Below, in pieces: positions 7,222-16,281 of a stretch of 64,000 nucleotides of DNA. A program made the position numbers and the translations under genes. The notes beneath the pieces were generated by a model. It worked only from the letters and a program-made list of their open reading frames with translations, searched no databases and was not told the origin of the DNA. Within the stretch, counting starts at the first letter, position 1. Each line of letters begins with the position of its first letter. Where the stretch lies: NCBI GenBank assembly GCA_028749115.1, contig JAQURD010000007.1, positions 62,001 through 126,000 of the forward strand, given 5' to 3'. Source of the DNA: Acidobacteriota bacterium (lineage in GTDB: Bacteria > Acidobacteriota > Aminicenantia > Aminicenantales > Saccharicenantaceae).

Positions 7222-9300
7222 ATGAAAAAGGGCTTTATTTCTATTGTTTTGTTACTATTATTTATTTCTGCCTTATGGGCAGGGGTTTTACCTCAGTCAA
7301 AAAAAACCAGTCAGTCTGTAAAAAATCTGTCTGATAAATACCGGAAGTGGCTGGAACAGGAAGTTGTCTATATCATTTCTGAAAAAGAGCGCCAGGTTTT
7401 TCTGAGCTTACAGACAGACCGGGAAAGAGATATCTTTATTGAAGCTTTCTGGAAACAGCGCGATCCTACCCCCAATACCCCTGAAAACGAATTTAAAACC
7501 GAACATTACAGACGGATAAAATATGCCAATGACTGGTTCGGAAAGGAGACAGCCAGCCCTGGCTGGAGAACCGAAATGGGCAGGATTTATATTATCCTGG
7601 GGGAGCCAAAACAGATTACCAAGCTGGAAAGCGAGAGTGAGCTATATCCGACTCAGATCTGGTTTTACAGCGGGATGGAAGAATACGGGCTGCCGCCTGC
7701 TTTTAATGTCGTTTTTTTCAAAAAGTATAATGCTGGTGATTATGTACTTTATTCACCACTTAAGGATGGTGCTCAAAGCTTGATGTGGAATTATGATGGG
7801 GACCCGGCTGACTATGTGACTGCCTATCGGACACTGGCTAATATTAATCCAGACCTGGCCAGTATTTCCATTAGTCTCATCCCCAACGAGATGACTCTCG
7901 GTAATACACCCTCTATGGCCTCTGACCTGTTGATCTATTCCAAAATCCCTTCAGCACCAACTTATAAAGTCAGCGATTCCTATGCGGAGAAACTTCTGGC
8001 CTATAAGGATATCATAGATGTTGACTATACCGCCAACTATATAGAAAACGATTTTTTAGCCGATGTGTTTATTGACTCTAAGAATACCGCTTATGTTCAC
8101 TACCTCATTGAACCCCGCCGGTTATCATTTGAACAATATGGGGACAAATTTACAGCTGTTCTTGAGGTTAACGGAACTGTTGTAGATAATCAGAATACCT
8201 TAGTTTATCAGTTTGAACGAAGAGTGCCCATAGAGATGAATCCCAGCCAGATTGACTCGATTAAGAATAAGCTTTTCAGCTTTCAGGATATTTTCCCCCT
8301 GATACCCGGGAAATACAAGCTCAATGTTATCGTCAAGAATACTGTGTCGAAAGAATTCACCACTTTTGAGACCGGCCTGAATGTCCCCCTGCCAGGTACT
8401 CCCTGGATGAGTGATATCATCCTGGCTAACACTGTTGATAGAAACCCAAAACAGGGTGTCCAGATTAAACCTTTCTCATTTAAAGGAGCCCTACTCCGGC
8501 CCTCGCCAAGAAATGATTTTCTTCAGACTGACATCATGACCGCTTATGTTCAATTCCAGGGCTTGAATCAAAAATTGAAGGACGAGGCCTCGATAGAGTT
8601 TACCCTTATCAGAGGAGACAAGCCCGTCAAGACTATCAGTAAAAAGTTGAGCGACTACACCGACCCGGGCAACATCATCGAGGATTTTGAACTGAAGGAC
8701 CTGGTCCCTGATTATTATTTCTTGCAAGTTGTTCTTCTAGATGGTGCCAGCCAGCCTCTTCTCTCCAAAAAAGAAAACTTCTTTATTACGCCTCTGGGAA
8801 CTTTGAGCAGGCCATGGGTTTTATCGCTTCCTTATAGTTCGCCTGACAGTCCTGAGATCGCCTACATTCTTGGCCTGCAGTTATTTAACAAAAAAGAGTT
8901 TGATGGTGCTTTGCCTCTACTGGAATCAGCTTACCGCCGCCAACCGGCCAATCAAAGATTTGCTCTTGAACTGGCCAGACTTTATCTGAAGATGGAGAAC
9001 TATAGCAGAGCAAAAGATATAGCTGAAAAATTCCGTAACAGCTCTGAGTCTTCATTTCTGCTCATTCTGGGGCAAAGCTGGCAGGCACTTAAGGGGTATG
9101 AAGAGGCTATTGCTGCCTTTAAAACTTACCTGACCAAATTTGGTACTAACCTAAACGCCCTCAATGCTATCGGAGACTGCTATCTTGCTCTCAATCAGAA
9201 GGAGGAAGCCCTGGAGGCCTTTGAAAAATCCCTGCAGCTTGACCCGAAGCAGGAGAAAATCAGAAGCCTGGTTAAATCATTAAAGGAAAAACATGAATAA
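7222..9300 (+). CDS. GWxTD-domain protein with TPR repeats (paralogue A)
   Basis: Secreted or periplasmic protein of 692 residues; signal peptide at about 1-21. The GWxTD domain occupies residues 35-200: YRKWLEQEVVYIISEKER, FWKQRDPTPNTPENEF, and the signature at 114-118 with GRIYIILGEP following. The final residue is Glu (GWRTE) rather than Asp. The middle is beta-rich and unassigned; the C-terminal ~130 residues (about 555-690) are TPR-like helices. The domain is common in Acidobacteriota and related phyla but has no established biochemical function. It overlaps the next GWxTD gene by 8 bases, and a close paralogue with the same layout lies at 53757-55931. The promoter suggests leaderless translation. 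Confidence 0.85.
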   Translation: MKKGFISIVLLLLFISALWAGVLPQSKKTSQSVKNLSDKYRKWLEQEVVYIISEKERQVFLSLQTDRERDIFIEAFWKQRDPTPNTPENEFKTEHYRRIKYANDWFGKETASPGWRTEMGRIYIILGEPKQITKLESESELYPTQIWFYSGMEEYGLPPAFNVVFFKKYNAGDYVLYSPLKDGAQSLMWNYDGDPADYVTAYRTLANINPDLASISISLIPNEMTLGNTPSMASDLLIYSKIPSAPTYKVSDSYAEKLLAYKDIIDVDYTANYIENDFLADVFIDSKNTAYVHYLIEPRRLSFEQYGDKFTAVLEVNGTVVDNQNTLVYQFERRVPIEMNPSQIDSIKNKLFSFQDIFPLIPGKYKLNVIVKNTVSKEFTTFETGLNVPLPGTPWMSDIILANTVDRNPKQGVQIKPFSFKGALLRPSPRNDFLQTDIMTAYVQFQGLNQKLKDEASIEFTLIRGDKPVKTISKKLSDYTDPGNIIEDFELKDLVPDYYFLQVVLLDGASQPLLSKKENFFITPLGTLSRPWVLSLPYSSPDSPEIAYILGLQLFNKKEFDGALPLLESAYRRQPANQRFALELARLYLKMENYSRAKDIAEKFRNSSESSFLLILGQSWQALKGYEEAIAAFKTYLTKFGTNLNALNAIGDCYLALNQKEEALEAFEKSLQLDPKQEKIRSLVKSLKEKHE

Positions 9301-10210
9301 GAAGCTAATCGCCTCTTATCTTTTGGCCGGGGCTTTAATTTCTGGCTTTTATGCCTGTGCTGGAGTAACCGGTGTGAAAAAGCTGGATCCTGAAAGTAAA
9401 GAATTTATCTCTAAAACCAGATATATAATTTCCAAGGAAGAAAAACAGGCTTTCCTTGAGCTGGAGCCAGAGAAAAGACCGGAGTTTATAAAGCAATTCT
9501 GGGCACGGAGGGATCCGACCCCCGCCACTGAGGTTAACGAATTCAAGGAAGATTACTTCCAGCGTATTGAAGAGGCCAACCAGCTATTTAGGGAAGGCAG
9601 TACTCCTGGCTGGCTTCAGGAAAGGGGACGGGTTTATATTCTTTTCGGTCCACCTTTGCAAAGAATAACTTATCCACGCGGTGTAGATTTTTATGGTCAG
9701 CCAACTGAGGTCTGGTATTATGGTTTTTTCCCCATTGTCTTTGTTGATGAAAGCTGGACAGGTAATTATCAGCTTACCCCCCTCAGCGCCTATCAAATTT
9801 CTGAAATAGCTAAAAGTCAGCAAGATATAAAGGACATAGGTAAAAATACACTGGCCGCTCCACACCCTACTCTGGAATTTACTCCTAAATTCGAACTAAA
9901 AGATGGAACTGCGCAATTAATAATCGAGATTCCATATAAAGCCATCTGGTTTAAATTAAAAGGTGACAATTTTATTTCCACCCTGGAAATTAAAGTGAAA
10001 GTTTTTGACCAGGCAGGCGAAACAGTTTGGGAGCATCAGAAAAATCAAGAACTGTCTTTTTCCCGTGAACAGGGCCTCAAGCTGATAGAAGAGGTTTATA
10101 GCCTGGTCTTAAATCCAGATTTAAAGCCTGGAGAATATGCAGCTGAAGTTCAAATTACCAATCAGACCGGTGGTGGAACAAGCAAAAATACCTTAAAATT
10201 CAAATTTTAG
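9293..10210 (+). CDS. Short GWxTD-domain protein (paralogue B)
   Basis: 305-residue exported protein. The N-terminus is hydrophobic and ends in a possible but non-canonical lipobox around Cys22 (SGFYAC), so it may be a lipoprotein. The GWxTD domain shows RYIISKEEKQAF, KQFWARRDPTPATEVNEFKEDY, and a degenerate signature GWLQERGRVYILFGPP where the Thr-Asp pair is replaced. A beta-sandwich-like C-terminal half follows; there are no TPRs. The start overlaps the end of paralogue A by 8 bases, implying coupled translation and a joint function at the cell envelope. Function of the family is unknown. Confidence 0.82.
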   Translation: MNKKLIASYLLAGALISGFYACAGVTGVKKLDPESKEFISKTRYIISKEEKQAFLELEPEKRPEFIKQFWARRDPTPATEVNEFKEDYFQRIEEANQLFREGSTPGWLQERGRVYILFGPPLQRITYPRGVDFYGQPTEVWYYGFFPIVFVDESWTGNYQLTPLSAYQISEIAKSQQDIKDIGKNTLAAPHPTLEFTPKFELKDGTAQLIIEIPYKAIWFKLKGDNFISTLEIKVKVFDQAGETVWEHQKNQELSFSREQGLKLIEEVYSLVLNPDLKPGEYAAEVQITNQTGGGTSKNTLKFKF

Positions 10211-10223
10211 CTTCCCCATGGTT

Positions 10224-12368
10224 TTACTGGCATTCTTTAAGTAAAGAATCCAGCTCAGCTCTTTCATTCTCCGATAAAGTCTGATAATAAAGCTTCTTAT
10301 ATCGATTCAAATAGACCAGGGCTTGAGCTTTGTTCCCCTGATCAAAACAGGCAGCTCCCAGGTTAAAAAGAGCTTCCTGGTGGTCAGGATTAAGTGTCAA
10401 CGCTTTCTGCCAGCAAGCAATGGCAGCGTCCAGCCGGTCACTAAGCCGGTAAACTGCCCCTAATCCATTATAGGCATTGACCAGATTGGCATCATAATCA
10501 ATGGCTTTCTTAAAATGTTCTTCTGCTTTAAGCAGCCAGCTTTTTTCTTTGCTTTTTAAAGCTAATGAAGTTTCGGCCGCCCCTAGATTAGCCAGGGCCA
10601 CCGGATTCTGGGGAAATAAGCTCAGAGACTGCTCATACATCTGGCGGGCTTTTTCCACCTGTCCCAGATCCCAGTATATTACCCCAAGATTATTCCAGAG
10701 CTCTGGATCCCAGTCAATTATTTCCCTGGCTTTGTTCAAAACCTTGAGAGCCAGGTCTTTTTTGCCAAGAAAAGCCAGAACCCGCCCGTAATCAACCATC
10801 AATTGATAATTCCCGGGATTAGCCTCCAGGCCGGATTTAAGCAGAGCCTCCACCTCGTCAAGGCGATTTTGCTTCTCATAGATGCTGACCAGAAAAAGGT
10901 AAGGATTATCAAATTCTGGCCGCTGGCTAATCAGGTCTTTTAAAAGTTTCTCTGCTTCTTCTACTTTTCCCTGAAAACATAGATCCTGAGCTTGCTCAAA
11001 TTGATTGTTAAAGGCCAGCAGGGTTTTTAAATCATCTTCCGGGCCAAAAGCCTTCCTGGCCGGTGGCTGATACCCGCCAATGTAACCAAGGCTGCCTAGT
11101 TTTTCTCTGGTCTGAGCATCCGGATAGTATCTTGACTCCACACTGGTTGTGCTCAAGGATTTGATCAATTCTCTTAACTCTTCCTTTTTCCGGCTCAGGC
11201 CGGCACTGGCCAGGTTTCTGGTTTCATTAAAATCATTTTTCAAATCGTAAAGTTCAGGAAGAGGAGAATCAATAAATTTCTTCTGGCCTTCTATAAAGCC
11301 TTTAACTGGAGCCCAGCCACGACGATAGTAGGCATAGAGTGATTCAAAATAAATCTTCCTGGATGATAACTTCCGGCCTTTCATCAGCCTGACCAGAGAT
11401 TGCCCCTGGAGGTAAGCCGGTGGAGAATTCCTCAGAAGTTCACAGATTGTTGGGAAAATATCAAGATGGCAGACATTATCATCGACCTGGCGCGGCTTGA
11501 AACCCGGGCTGGAGATAATCAGAGGAACCCAGAGAGTGGAATTATAAGCAAAATAGCCATGTGTGGACTCGCCATGCTCTCCCAGAGACTGGCCATGGTC
11601 ACCGGTAAAAAGTTTTATGGTTGATCCCCATTGATTGGTTTTTTCCAGATAATCAAACAAACGACCAAGAATCAAATCAACATAAGCCACCTCTCCGCTA
11701 TAAGGGTCATGCCTGAACTGGCTGGCAAAGGGTTCGGGGGGCACATAAGGTTGATGGGGATCAAAACAGTGGATCCAGAGAAACCAGGGCTTATACTCCT
11801 GGCTGCTTTCTGCCTGGCTTTTCAGCCAGTTAATAGCATTATTGATAACTGTCTCTGCTTTTCTTTCTGAATAGATGAACTCCAGACCGGATTCCGCCGG
11901 ATAGCTCTGGTCATAGATTTCAAATCCAGCATTTAACCCGAATCTGGCATCAAGAGGAAAAGCCCCGATAAAAGCCGCTGTATGATAACCCGCCGCCTTC
12001 AGATAAACCGCCAGGTTAGGCAAACCTTTAGGGACTCTGAATAACCCGTTATCATGAATTCCATGCTGGGGCGGAGCCGTCCCTAAAAGAATATTGGCAT
12101 GGGAAGGAAGAGTTAACGGTGTGTGAGCAAATGCCCGGTTGAATAAAACACCGCTGGAGGCCAGCCTGTCTATATTAGGAGTCTTAACTAAGGTAGAACC
12201 ATAGCAGCCAAGCCGGTCAGGCCGCAAAGTATCTATGGTTATTAAAAGGATATTAGGCTTTGGAGAGGCAGCCTGCAGGAAAAAAGAAAAAGACACCCAA
12301 AAAGCCGCCAGACCAGTCAGACAGATAGTTTTTAAAAGAAAAAAATTTATGCTCCTTTTTTTAAGCAT
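10224..12368 (-). CDS. Sulfatase-fold hydrolase fused to TPR repeats
   Basis: 714-residue envelope protein: an N-terminal signal or membrane segment (about 10-33), an alkaline-phosphatase/sulfatase-superfamily domain (about 38-420), then a TPR array to the end. Metal-site motifs include LLITIDTLRPDRLG (Asp46) and TGDHGQSLGEHG. The nucleophile region reads PLTLPSHAN: Thr86 stands where true sulfatases have the Cys/Ser of C/S-x-P-x-R, and the Arg is His. It therefore cannot be a formylglycine sulfatase of the usual type; a phosphodiesterase or phospho-transferase using Thr is more likely. The C-terminal half has about seven TPR units for protein contacts. It is convergent with the GWxTD pair, 13 bases away. 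No Shine-Dalgarno is obvious before the ATG. Confidence 0.82.
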   Translation of the reverse strand: MLKKRSINFFLLKTICLTGLAAFWVSFSFFLQAASPKPNILLITIDTLRPDRLGCYGSTLVKTPNIDRLASSGVLFNRAFAHTPLTLPSHANILLGTAPPQHGIHDNGLFRVPKGLPNLAVYLKAAGYHTAAFIGAFPLDARFGLNAGFEIYDQSYPAESGLEFIYSERKAETVINNAINWLKSQAESSQEYKPWFLWIHCFDPHQPYVPPEPFASQFRHDPYSGEVAYVDLILGRLFDYLEKTNQWGSTIKLFTGDHGQSLGEHGESTHGYFAYNSTLWVPLIISSPGFKPRQVDDNVCHLDIFPTICELLRNSPPAYLQGQSLVRLMKGRKLSSRKIYFESLYAYYRRGWAPVKGFIEGQKKFIDSPLPELYDLKNDFNETRNLASAGLSRKKEELRELIKSLSTTSVESRYYPDAQTREKLGSLGYIGGYQPPARKAFGPEDDLKTLLAFNNQFEQAQDLCFQGKVEEAEKLLKDLISQRPEFDNPYLFLVSIYEKQNRLDEVEALLKSGLEANPGNYQLMVDYGRVLAFLGKKDLALKVLNKAREIIDWDPELWNNLGVIYWDLGQVEKARQMYEQSLSLFPQNPVALANLGAAETSLALKSKEKSWLLKAEEHFKKAIDYDANLVNAYNGLGAVYRLSDRLDAAIACWQKALTLNPDHQEALFNLGAACFDQGNKAQALVYLNRYKKLYYQTLSENERAELDSLLKECQ

Positions 12369-12610
12369 TGTTTTTATTTTATCACAAATAAACGAGGCCC
12401 TCCATCTCTGCTGCAGGCTGATTCATAATCTTATAATTTCAGGCTAGCGCCCATGTTCTCGGTTTTCAAAAGTTAATTTGTGTTCAATAGCCAGGGGCCA
12501 AAGACTCTTAATTTTTAAGAAGACCAGATTGATTAAAAGGCCTGGCTATCGGCACAGGCTATAAGGTTTTATCTTAATCTGCTTTTAGTTGCTTCAATTT
12601 TCTCCAGAAT
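12369..12610. other. Intergenic region upstream of the sulfatase-like gene
   Basis: About 240 bases (about 300 counting the terminator that follows) between two minus-strand genes. It should contain the promoter of the sulfatase/TPR gene; no convincing -35/-10 pair or ribosome site was found. No gene remnant was recognised. Confidence 0.3.
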
Positions 12611-12645
12611 AAAAAAGCCCGCCCCTGCTCAGGCAGGAGCGGGCT
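12611..12645 (-). terminator. Rho-independent terminator of the TonB receptor gene
   Basis: On the minus strand AGCCCGC...GCGGGCT form a GC-rich hairpin (the arms also pair CCTGC with GCAGG) followed directly by TTTTTT. It lies 29 bases past the stop codon. This is the clearest intrinsic terminator in the window. Confidence 0.9.
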
Positions 12646-12673
12646 CTGGACAACTTCTAAATCAGGCTCAGTC

Positions 12674-15600
12674 TTAGAACATTAACTTGAAGCCAAGGAT
12701 AGCTGAAACAGGAGGATAGAAATCCATTTTCATCTTGTAGCGGGGATCAAGGACAAGTCCTCCATAATCACTAATATCCCAGCCGCCAGCAGCTATATCC
12801 TCTTGTGGAACCTCAACACCACCCTGGTTGAAAATCTGATACTTACGCCGGGCCGTATCTATATTGAAGATATTATCAACGCTGAGGTTGACCTGCATCC
12901 TGGTTTTTCCGCCCAGTTTGAAGTCATAGGACATATAGAAATTGACATACCACAGAAAAGGAGACCGACCAAGGTTATTGCGGTTATAAGGCATATAGCC
13001 CTGGACATCCATCGCCCACTCGGTAGAAGTTGGAACACCGCTCATGGCATTAAGAACAGCTCCTAAGGTTAATCCAAAGGGGAAAACATAGGAACCATAA
13101 GCTTTGAAGTAGTGAGTTCTGTCGCCAGGCATAGGCCCATCAATCGGATCAAGATCTATATCGTAGGCCAGATACCACAGGTCAAAGTAACGTTCGGTAT
13201 TAGGGTCAGTTCGGCCGTATTCATCACCGGAAGCCAGGCCGCTATAGTTGCCAGTCAGGCGGCTTAAGGTGTAGGAAAAACCACCCAGCCAGTTGTTGGA
13301 GAAACGTTTATCAAGAGCAATATTTAAGCCCCAGTATTCTCTCTTGGCTTTTGGACAATCTGGAGCATTGACGGGAAGCCAACCATTTTCTCGGCCATAT
13401 TCATACATGTCATTGATAAAAGCTCCGCCCGGGTTGGAGGTAAAATACACTTCGCCTTCCCCTCCCGGAAAAACGAAGCCAATATCCTCAATGGCCCAGA
13501 GGAGATGTTTATAAACACCGCGGACTGACAAAGCCAGGTTTTCGCCCAGCTTCTTCTCAGCTCCCAGGCTAACTTCCATCTGGCTCATCGGCTTCATATT
13601 TGGATCGGTGCTTTCAAAGGAAGGAGCACGGAAATCAAAACAATGTGAAGGAGTATCCAGCAAAAAGTCTCCAGGGTAAAAACCTTCTGGATAAGCGTCG
13701 CTCACTACGCCAATCTCATTCCATTTATAAGTATCAAGTTTATAGTAAGTGCTTTTCCACTTGAAACCACCATAGGAACCAGATGCCATCTGAAGTTTCA
13801 TGACATCATAGAAGAGACCGAATGAACCAAAAAGCTTGAGGCTGGAGTCACCAAAAACATCATAAACGATACCGACTCTGGGAGCTATCTTGTCTGTTAG
13901 ATTAAATTTAATAGGTTTCAGGTTTTCAAAATCAGGGTTGCCAGTCGCATAAGAAGGAATATATTCTGATTCAGCTCTAACACCATAGTTGATAGTCACG
14001 CGTTGCCCGATGGTCCAGGAATCCTGAAGGTACAGGGCCCAGCGGTTGCTGTAAGCCTTGTAGTAGCTGCCATAGGGGCCGGTAACGGAATTGTTCCGGA
14101 CACCGTAATAACCATAGATTCCACGTCCATAATTAACCCCATAAGCAACAAACTCACGATCCCAGGCAAAAAACAGAATCCCATATTTCGGGCTTGAATC
14201 ATAATTCTGACCCTGACGGACGAACTGGGCACCAAGCTTGATAGAGTGTTCACCGGCAGCACTCAGAAAATAGTTCACATCACCGGCTATGCTATATCTC
14301 TCGTCAAGGTGTTTCTTGAGAACCATGGCATTGGCCCGGGCGTAGTTATAAAAGCCTGTCGGTCTCTTATACTCATCCGGAATATCCAGGCCCTCATTAG
14401 TCGTCGGAAAATATCCACCCGGTGCTTCAGTTAAGAACTGGAAGCAGGGTTCATCTGGGGGTTGAACAAGCTGATCTGTTATATCAGCTTTGAAATATCC
14501 GCCGCGGACTGAAACCAGCAAACTATTGCTTGCCGTCCAGTCAGCTGTAAATGAAGCTGAATAGTTAGGATAAGTAAACCCGTAATTATCAAAAGAAACT
14601 GCAGGAGCGGACGGGCTGGTTCTGGAAGCCAGGTCGCCCTTATATTTCCACTCATTATTGATGATAGAAGCACTCATCCTGAGGTTTTTCAAGACCTGAG
14701 CGGTTAATTTGAAGGAATAGTTCCATTGTCTCTCATTCCTTCTCCAGTTCATGGTCTTTCCATCGGAGTGAGTGACAAGCCTGTTGTTACGATAAATGAC
14801 AGGCATAAAAGAACCGAAGAACCAGAGTCTATCCTTTATTATATAACCGCCCAGGTTGCCGCCAAATTCATAGCGGTGATCCCTGTTTTTGCCGTAAATG
14901 AAGGAATAAGGATAGTATGTAGCAACAGATGTGTCAGTCAGATTCAGGCGGAGTAAATCACGTTCGCTGTCCCGCAGTTTATAGCCGCTGTAATAGCCCA
15001 GGACCTCGCCTGAAAACTGGTTACCACCAGAACGAGTGATAACACTGATCACACCGCCAAGTGAACCACCATATTCGGCCTGATAACCGGAGGCTCTGAC
15101 CTGAACTTCATCCACAAAGTCAAAGTTAACACTCTGACCGGCATCTCCATAGGTCAGATCAGTGACGTCAGTCCCATCAACATAATACATATTTTCCAGA
15201 CCGGAAGCACCATCAACTGAAGTTCCACCCAGCAGGTATTCGTTGGAAACACCCGGGACAGTGGTGACCAGAGAGTCAAAGTTACGTCCTCTCGGCAAAT
15301 TTTCAAAAACCTCTTTGGTCAGGGTCACCCCTTTGACTGTGCTCTTAACATCAACCAGAGGCGCTTCGCCGACGACTGTAACCTGTTCTTCGACTGTGCT
15401 TGGCTCCATGGTGACGTTAACAATCAGAGTTTGTCCTAACTGCAGGGTTAAATCCTGGCGGACAATAGGTTTAAACCCAGTCAGAGTAAAGGTAATTTGA
15501 TAAACTCCTGAGGGCAGAGCGAACAAACGGAAGACCCCGTTGCTGTCTGTAACAGTGGTAGCTTTACCAACCAGCTTAGGGCTGGTAGCTTCAACCGCCA

Positions 15601-15736
15601 CGCCGGGGAGAGGATTTCCCTGATCATCAAGTACTCTCCCTTCAAATCTACCGCTCTGCTGGGTAACTTGAGCAAGACCAAGCGAGGTCATAAAAATCAA
15701 TAAAAAGCCCGCTAACAAAATTCTTTTTTTTGTCAT
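12674..15736 (-). CDS. TonB-dependent outer-membrane receptor with carboxypeptidase-regulatory domain
   Basis: 1020-residue outer-membrane barrel. Signal peptide about 1-22; a carboxypeptidase-regulatory-like domain at about 28-110 (GRVLDDQGNPLPGVAVEA, DSNGVFRLFALPSGVYQI); a plug domain at about 120-235 with VDGTDVTDL, VQVRASGYQAEYGGSLGGVISVITRSGG; then alternating aromatic-rich beta strands to a C-terminal Phe. This is the Acidobacteriota/Bacteroidota SusC-like style of receptor, expected to import oligosaccharides or peptides. No SusD partner is adjacent. Regulation: a sigma-54-like element about 195 bases upstream and a leader with several hairpins ending near the ribosome site GAAGGAGAG. 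A strong terminator follows. Ligand unknown. Confidence 0.9.
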   Translation of the reverse strand: MTKKRILLAGFLLIFMTSLGLAQVTQQSGRFEGRVLDDQGNPLPGVAVEATSPKLVGKATTVTDSNGVFRLFALPSGVYQITFTLTGFKPIVRQDLTLQLGQTLIVNVTMEPSTVEEQVTVVGEAPLVDVKSTVKGVTLTKEVFENLPRGRNFDSLVTTVPGVSNEYLLGGTSVDGASGLENMYYVDGTDVTDLTYGDAGQSVNFDFVDEVQVRASGYQAEYGGSLGGVISVITRSGGNQFSGEVLGYYSGYKLRDSERDLLRLNLTDTSVATYYPYSFIYGKNRDHRYEFGGNLGGYIIKDRLWFFGSFMPVIYRNNRLVTHSDGKTMNWRRNERQWNYSFKLTAQVLKNLRMSASIINNEWKYKGDLASRTSPSAPAVSFDNYGFTYPNYSASFTADWTASNSLLVSVRGGYFKADITDQLVQPPDEPCFQFLTEAPGGYFPTTNEGLDIPDEYKRPTGFYNYARANAMVLKKHLDERYSIAGDVNYFLSAAGEHSIKLGAQFVRQGQNYDSSPKYGILFFAWDREFVAYGVNYGRGIYGYYGVRNNSVTGPYGSYYKAYSNRWALYLQDSWTIGQRVTINYGVRAESEYIPSYATGNPDFENLKPIKFNLTDKIAPRVGIVYDVFGDSSLKLFGSFGLFYDVMKLQMASGSYGGFKWKSTYYKLDTYKWNEIGVVSDAYPEGFYPGDFLLDTPSHCFDFRAPSFESTDPNMKPMSQMEVSLGAEKKLGENLALSVRGVYKHLLWAIEDIGFVFPGGEGEVYFTSNPGGAFINDMYEYGRENGWLPVNAPDCPKAKREYWGLNIALDKRFSNNWLGGFSYTLSRLTGNYSGLASGDEYGRTDPNTERYFDLWYLAYDIDLDPIDGPMPGDRTHYFKAYGSYVFPFGLTLGAVLNAMSGVPTSTEWAMDVQGYMPYNRNNLGRSPFLWYVNFYMSYDFKLGGKTRMQVNLSVDNIFNIDTARRKYQIFNQGGVEVPQEDIAAGGWDISDYGGLVLDPRYKMKMDFYPPVSAILGFKLMF

Positions 15737-15753
15737 TATTTTCTCTCTCCTTC

Positions 15754-15826
15754 TCCCATTAAGGGGAATGGTTGCTTTTTAAGCAACTAACTTTCACCCT
15801 GGGACAGAAAACTTAATTCTGCCCCG
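15754..15826 (-). promoter_or_regulatory. Hairpin-rich 5' leader of the TonB receptor gene
   Basis: Three inverted repeats sit in succession: CCATT/AATGG (about 15757-15772) next to the ribosome site, GTTGCTT/AAGCAAC (15771-15777 with 15781-15787), and GGGACAGAA/TTCTGCCCC (about 15801-15824, one bulge). They could control translation or mRNA stability. No known riboswitch was recognised. Confidence 0.45.
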
Positions 15827-15928
15827 GCCCAACACCTTTTAAATAATGTCCTTTTTTGCGCTTTTTCTTTCCTCCTTTCTATACTTAATTTTTTTTTCAT
15901 TCTTTTTCCCAGGTACTACCCTCTTCTC

Positions 15929-15944
15929 TGCAATTTATGTGCCA
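15929..15944 (-). promoter_or_regulatory. Sigma-54-type promoter (-24/-12) of the TonB receptor
   Basis: On the minus strand the 16 bases TGGCACATAAATTGCA match the consensus TGGCACGnnnnTTGCA with correct GG-GC spacing and one mismatch. Transcription would start about 15918, giving a leader of about 180 bases. The flanks are AT-rich, as expected. rpoN and an activator are not in the window. Confidence 0.6.
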
Positions 15945-16162
15945 ATTCTTAAATTCGAATAATTATATTATTTTCAATAACTTAAATTTAGAGTTGCTTG
16001 AATAGCAGTTCATTTTTTTGGATATTATTCAAATAAATGAATCTGCCTGCTCTGACCTCCTCTTTTCCCTTTCTTATTGCGGGTTGAATAGAGCTTTAGC
16101 CTCCGCCTTCTGCCGGCCCGCTCCCTGTGGATACGATGTATTAGCTTAAATAAGTTTTCTGA

Positions 16163-16190
16163 TTGACAGACAGAGGAAAATCTATAAAAT
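16163..16190 (+). promoter_or_regulatory. Promoter of tRNA-Val
   Basis: TTGACA at 16163-16168 and TAAAAT at 16185-16190 (16-base spacer; the overlapping TATAAA at 16183 would give 14). The -10 element ends 16 bases before the tRNA. Confidence 0.65.
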
Positions 16191-16206
16191 TAAAACTGAC
16201 TGACAT

Positions 16207-16281
16207 GGGCGATTAACTCAGAGGCAGAGTGCTACCTTCACACGGTAGAAGTCAGAGGTTCAAATCCTCTATCGCCCACCA
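16207..16281 (+). tRNA. tRNA-Val (anticodon CAC)
   Basis: Folds as a complete cloverleaf: acceptor GGGCGAT/ATCGCCC, D stem ACTC/GAGT, anticodon stem CTACC/GGTAG around loop TTCACAC (anticodon CAC, reads GUG), variable loop AAGTC, T stem AGAGG/CCTCT around TTCAAAT, discriminator A and encoded CCA. A T-rich stretch follows immediately. No second copy of its 3' end was seen nearby, so it does not mark an integrated element. Confidence 0.95.

Noticed and set aside
10224-12368. Annotation as a formylglycine arylsulfatase
   Set aside because: The Cys/Ser-x-Pro-x-Arg motif is absent (TLPSH instead).
16207-16281. tRNA-Val as an integration site
   Set aside because: No duplicated tRNA 3' end, integrase or mobile genes were found nearby.
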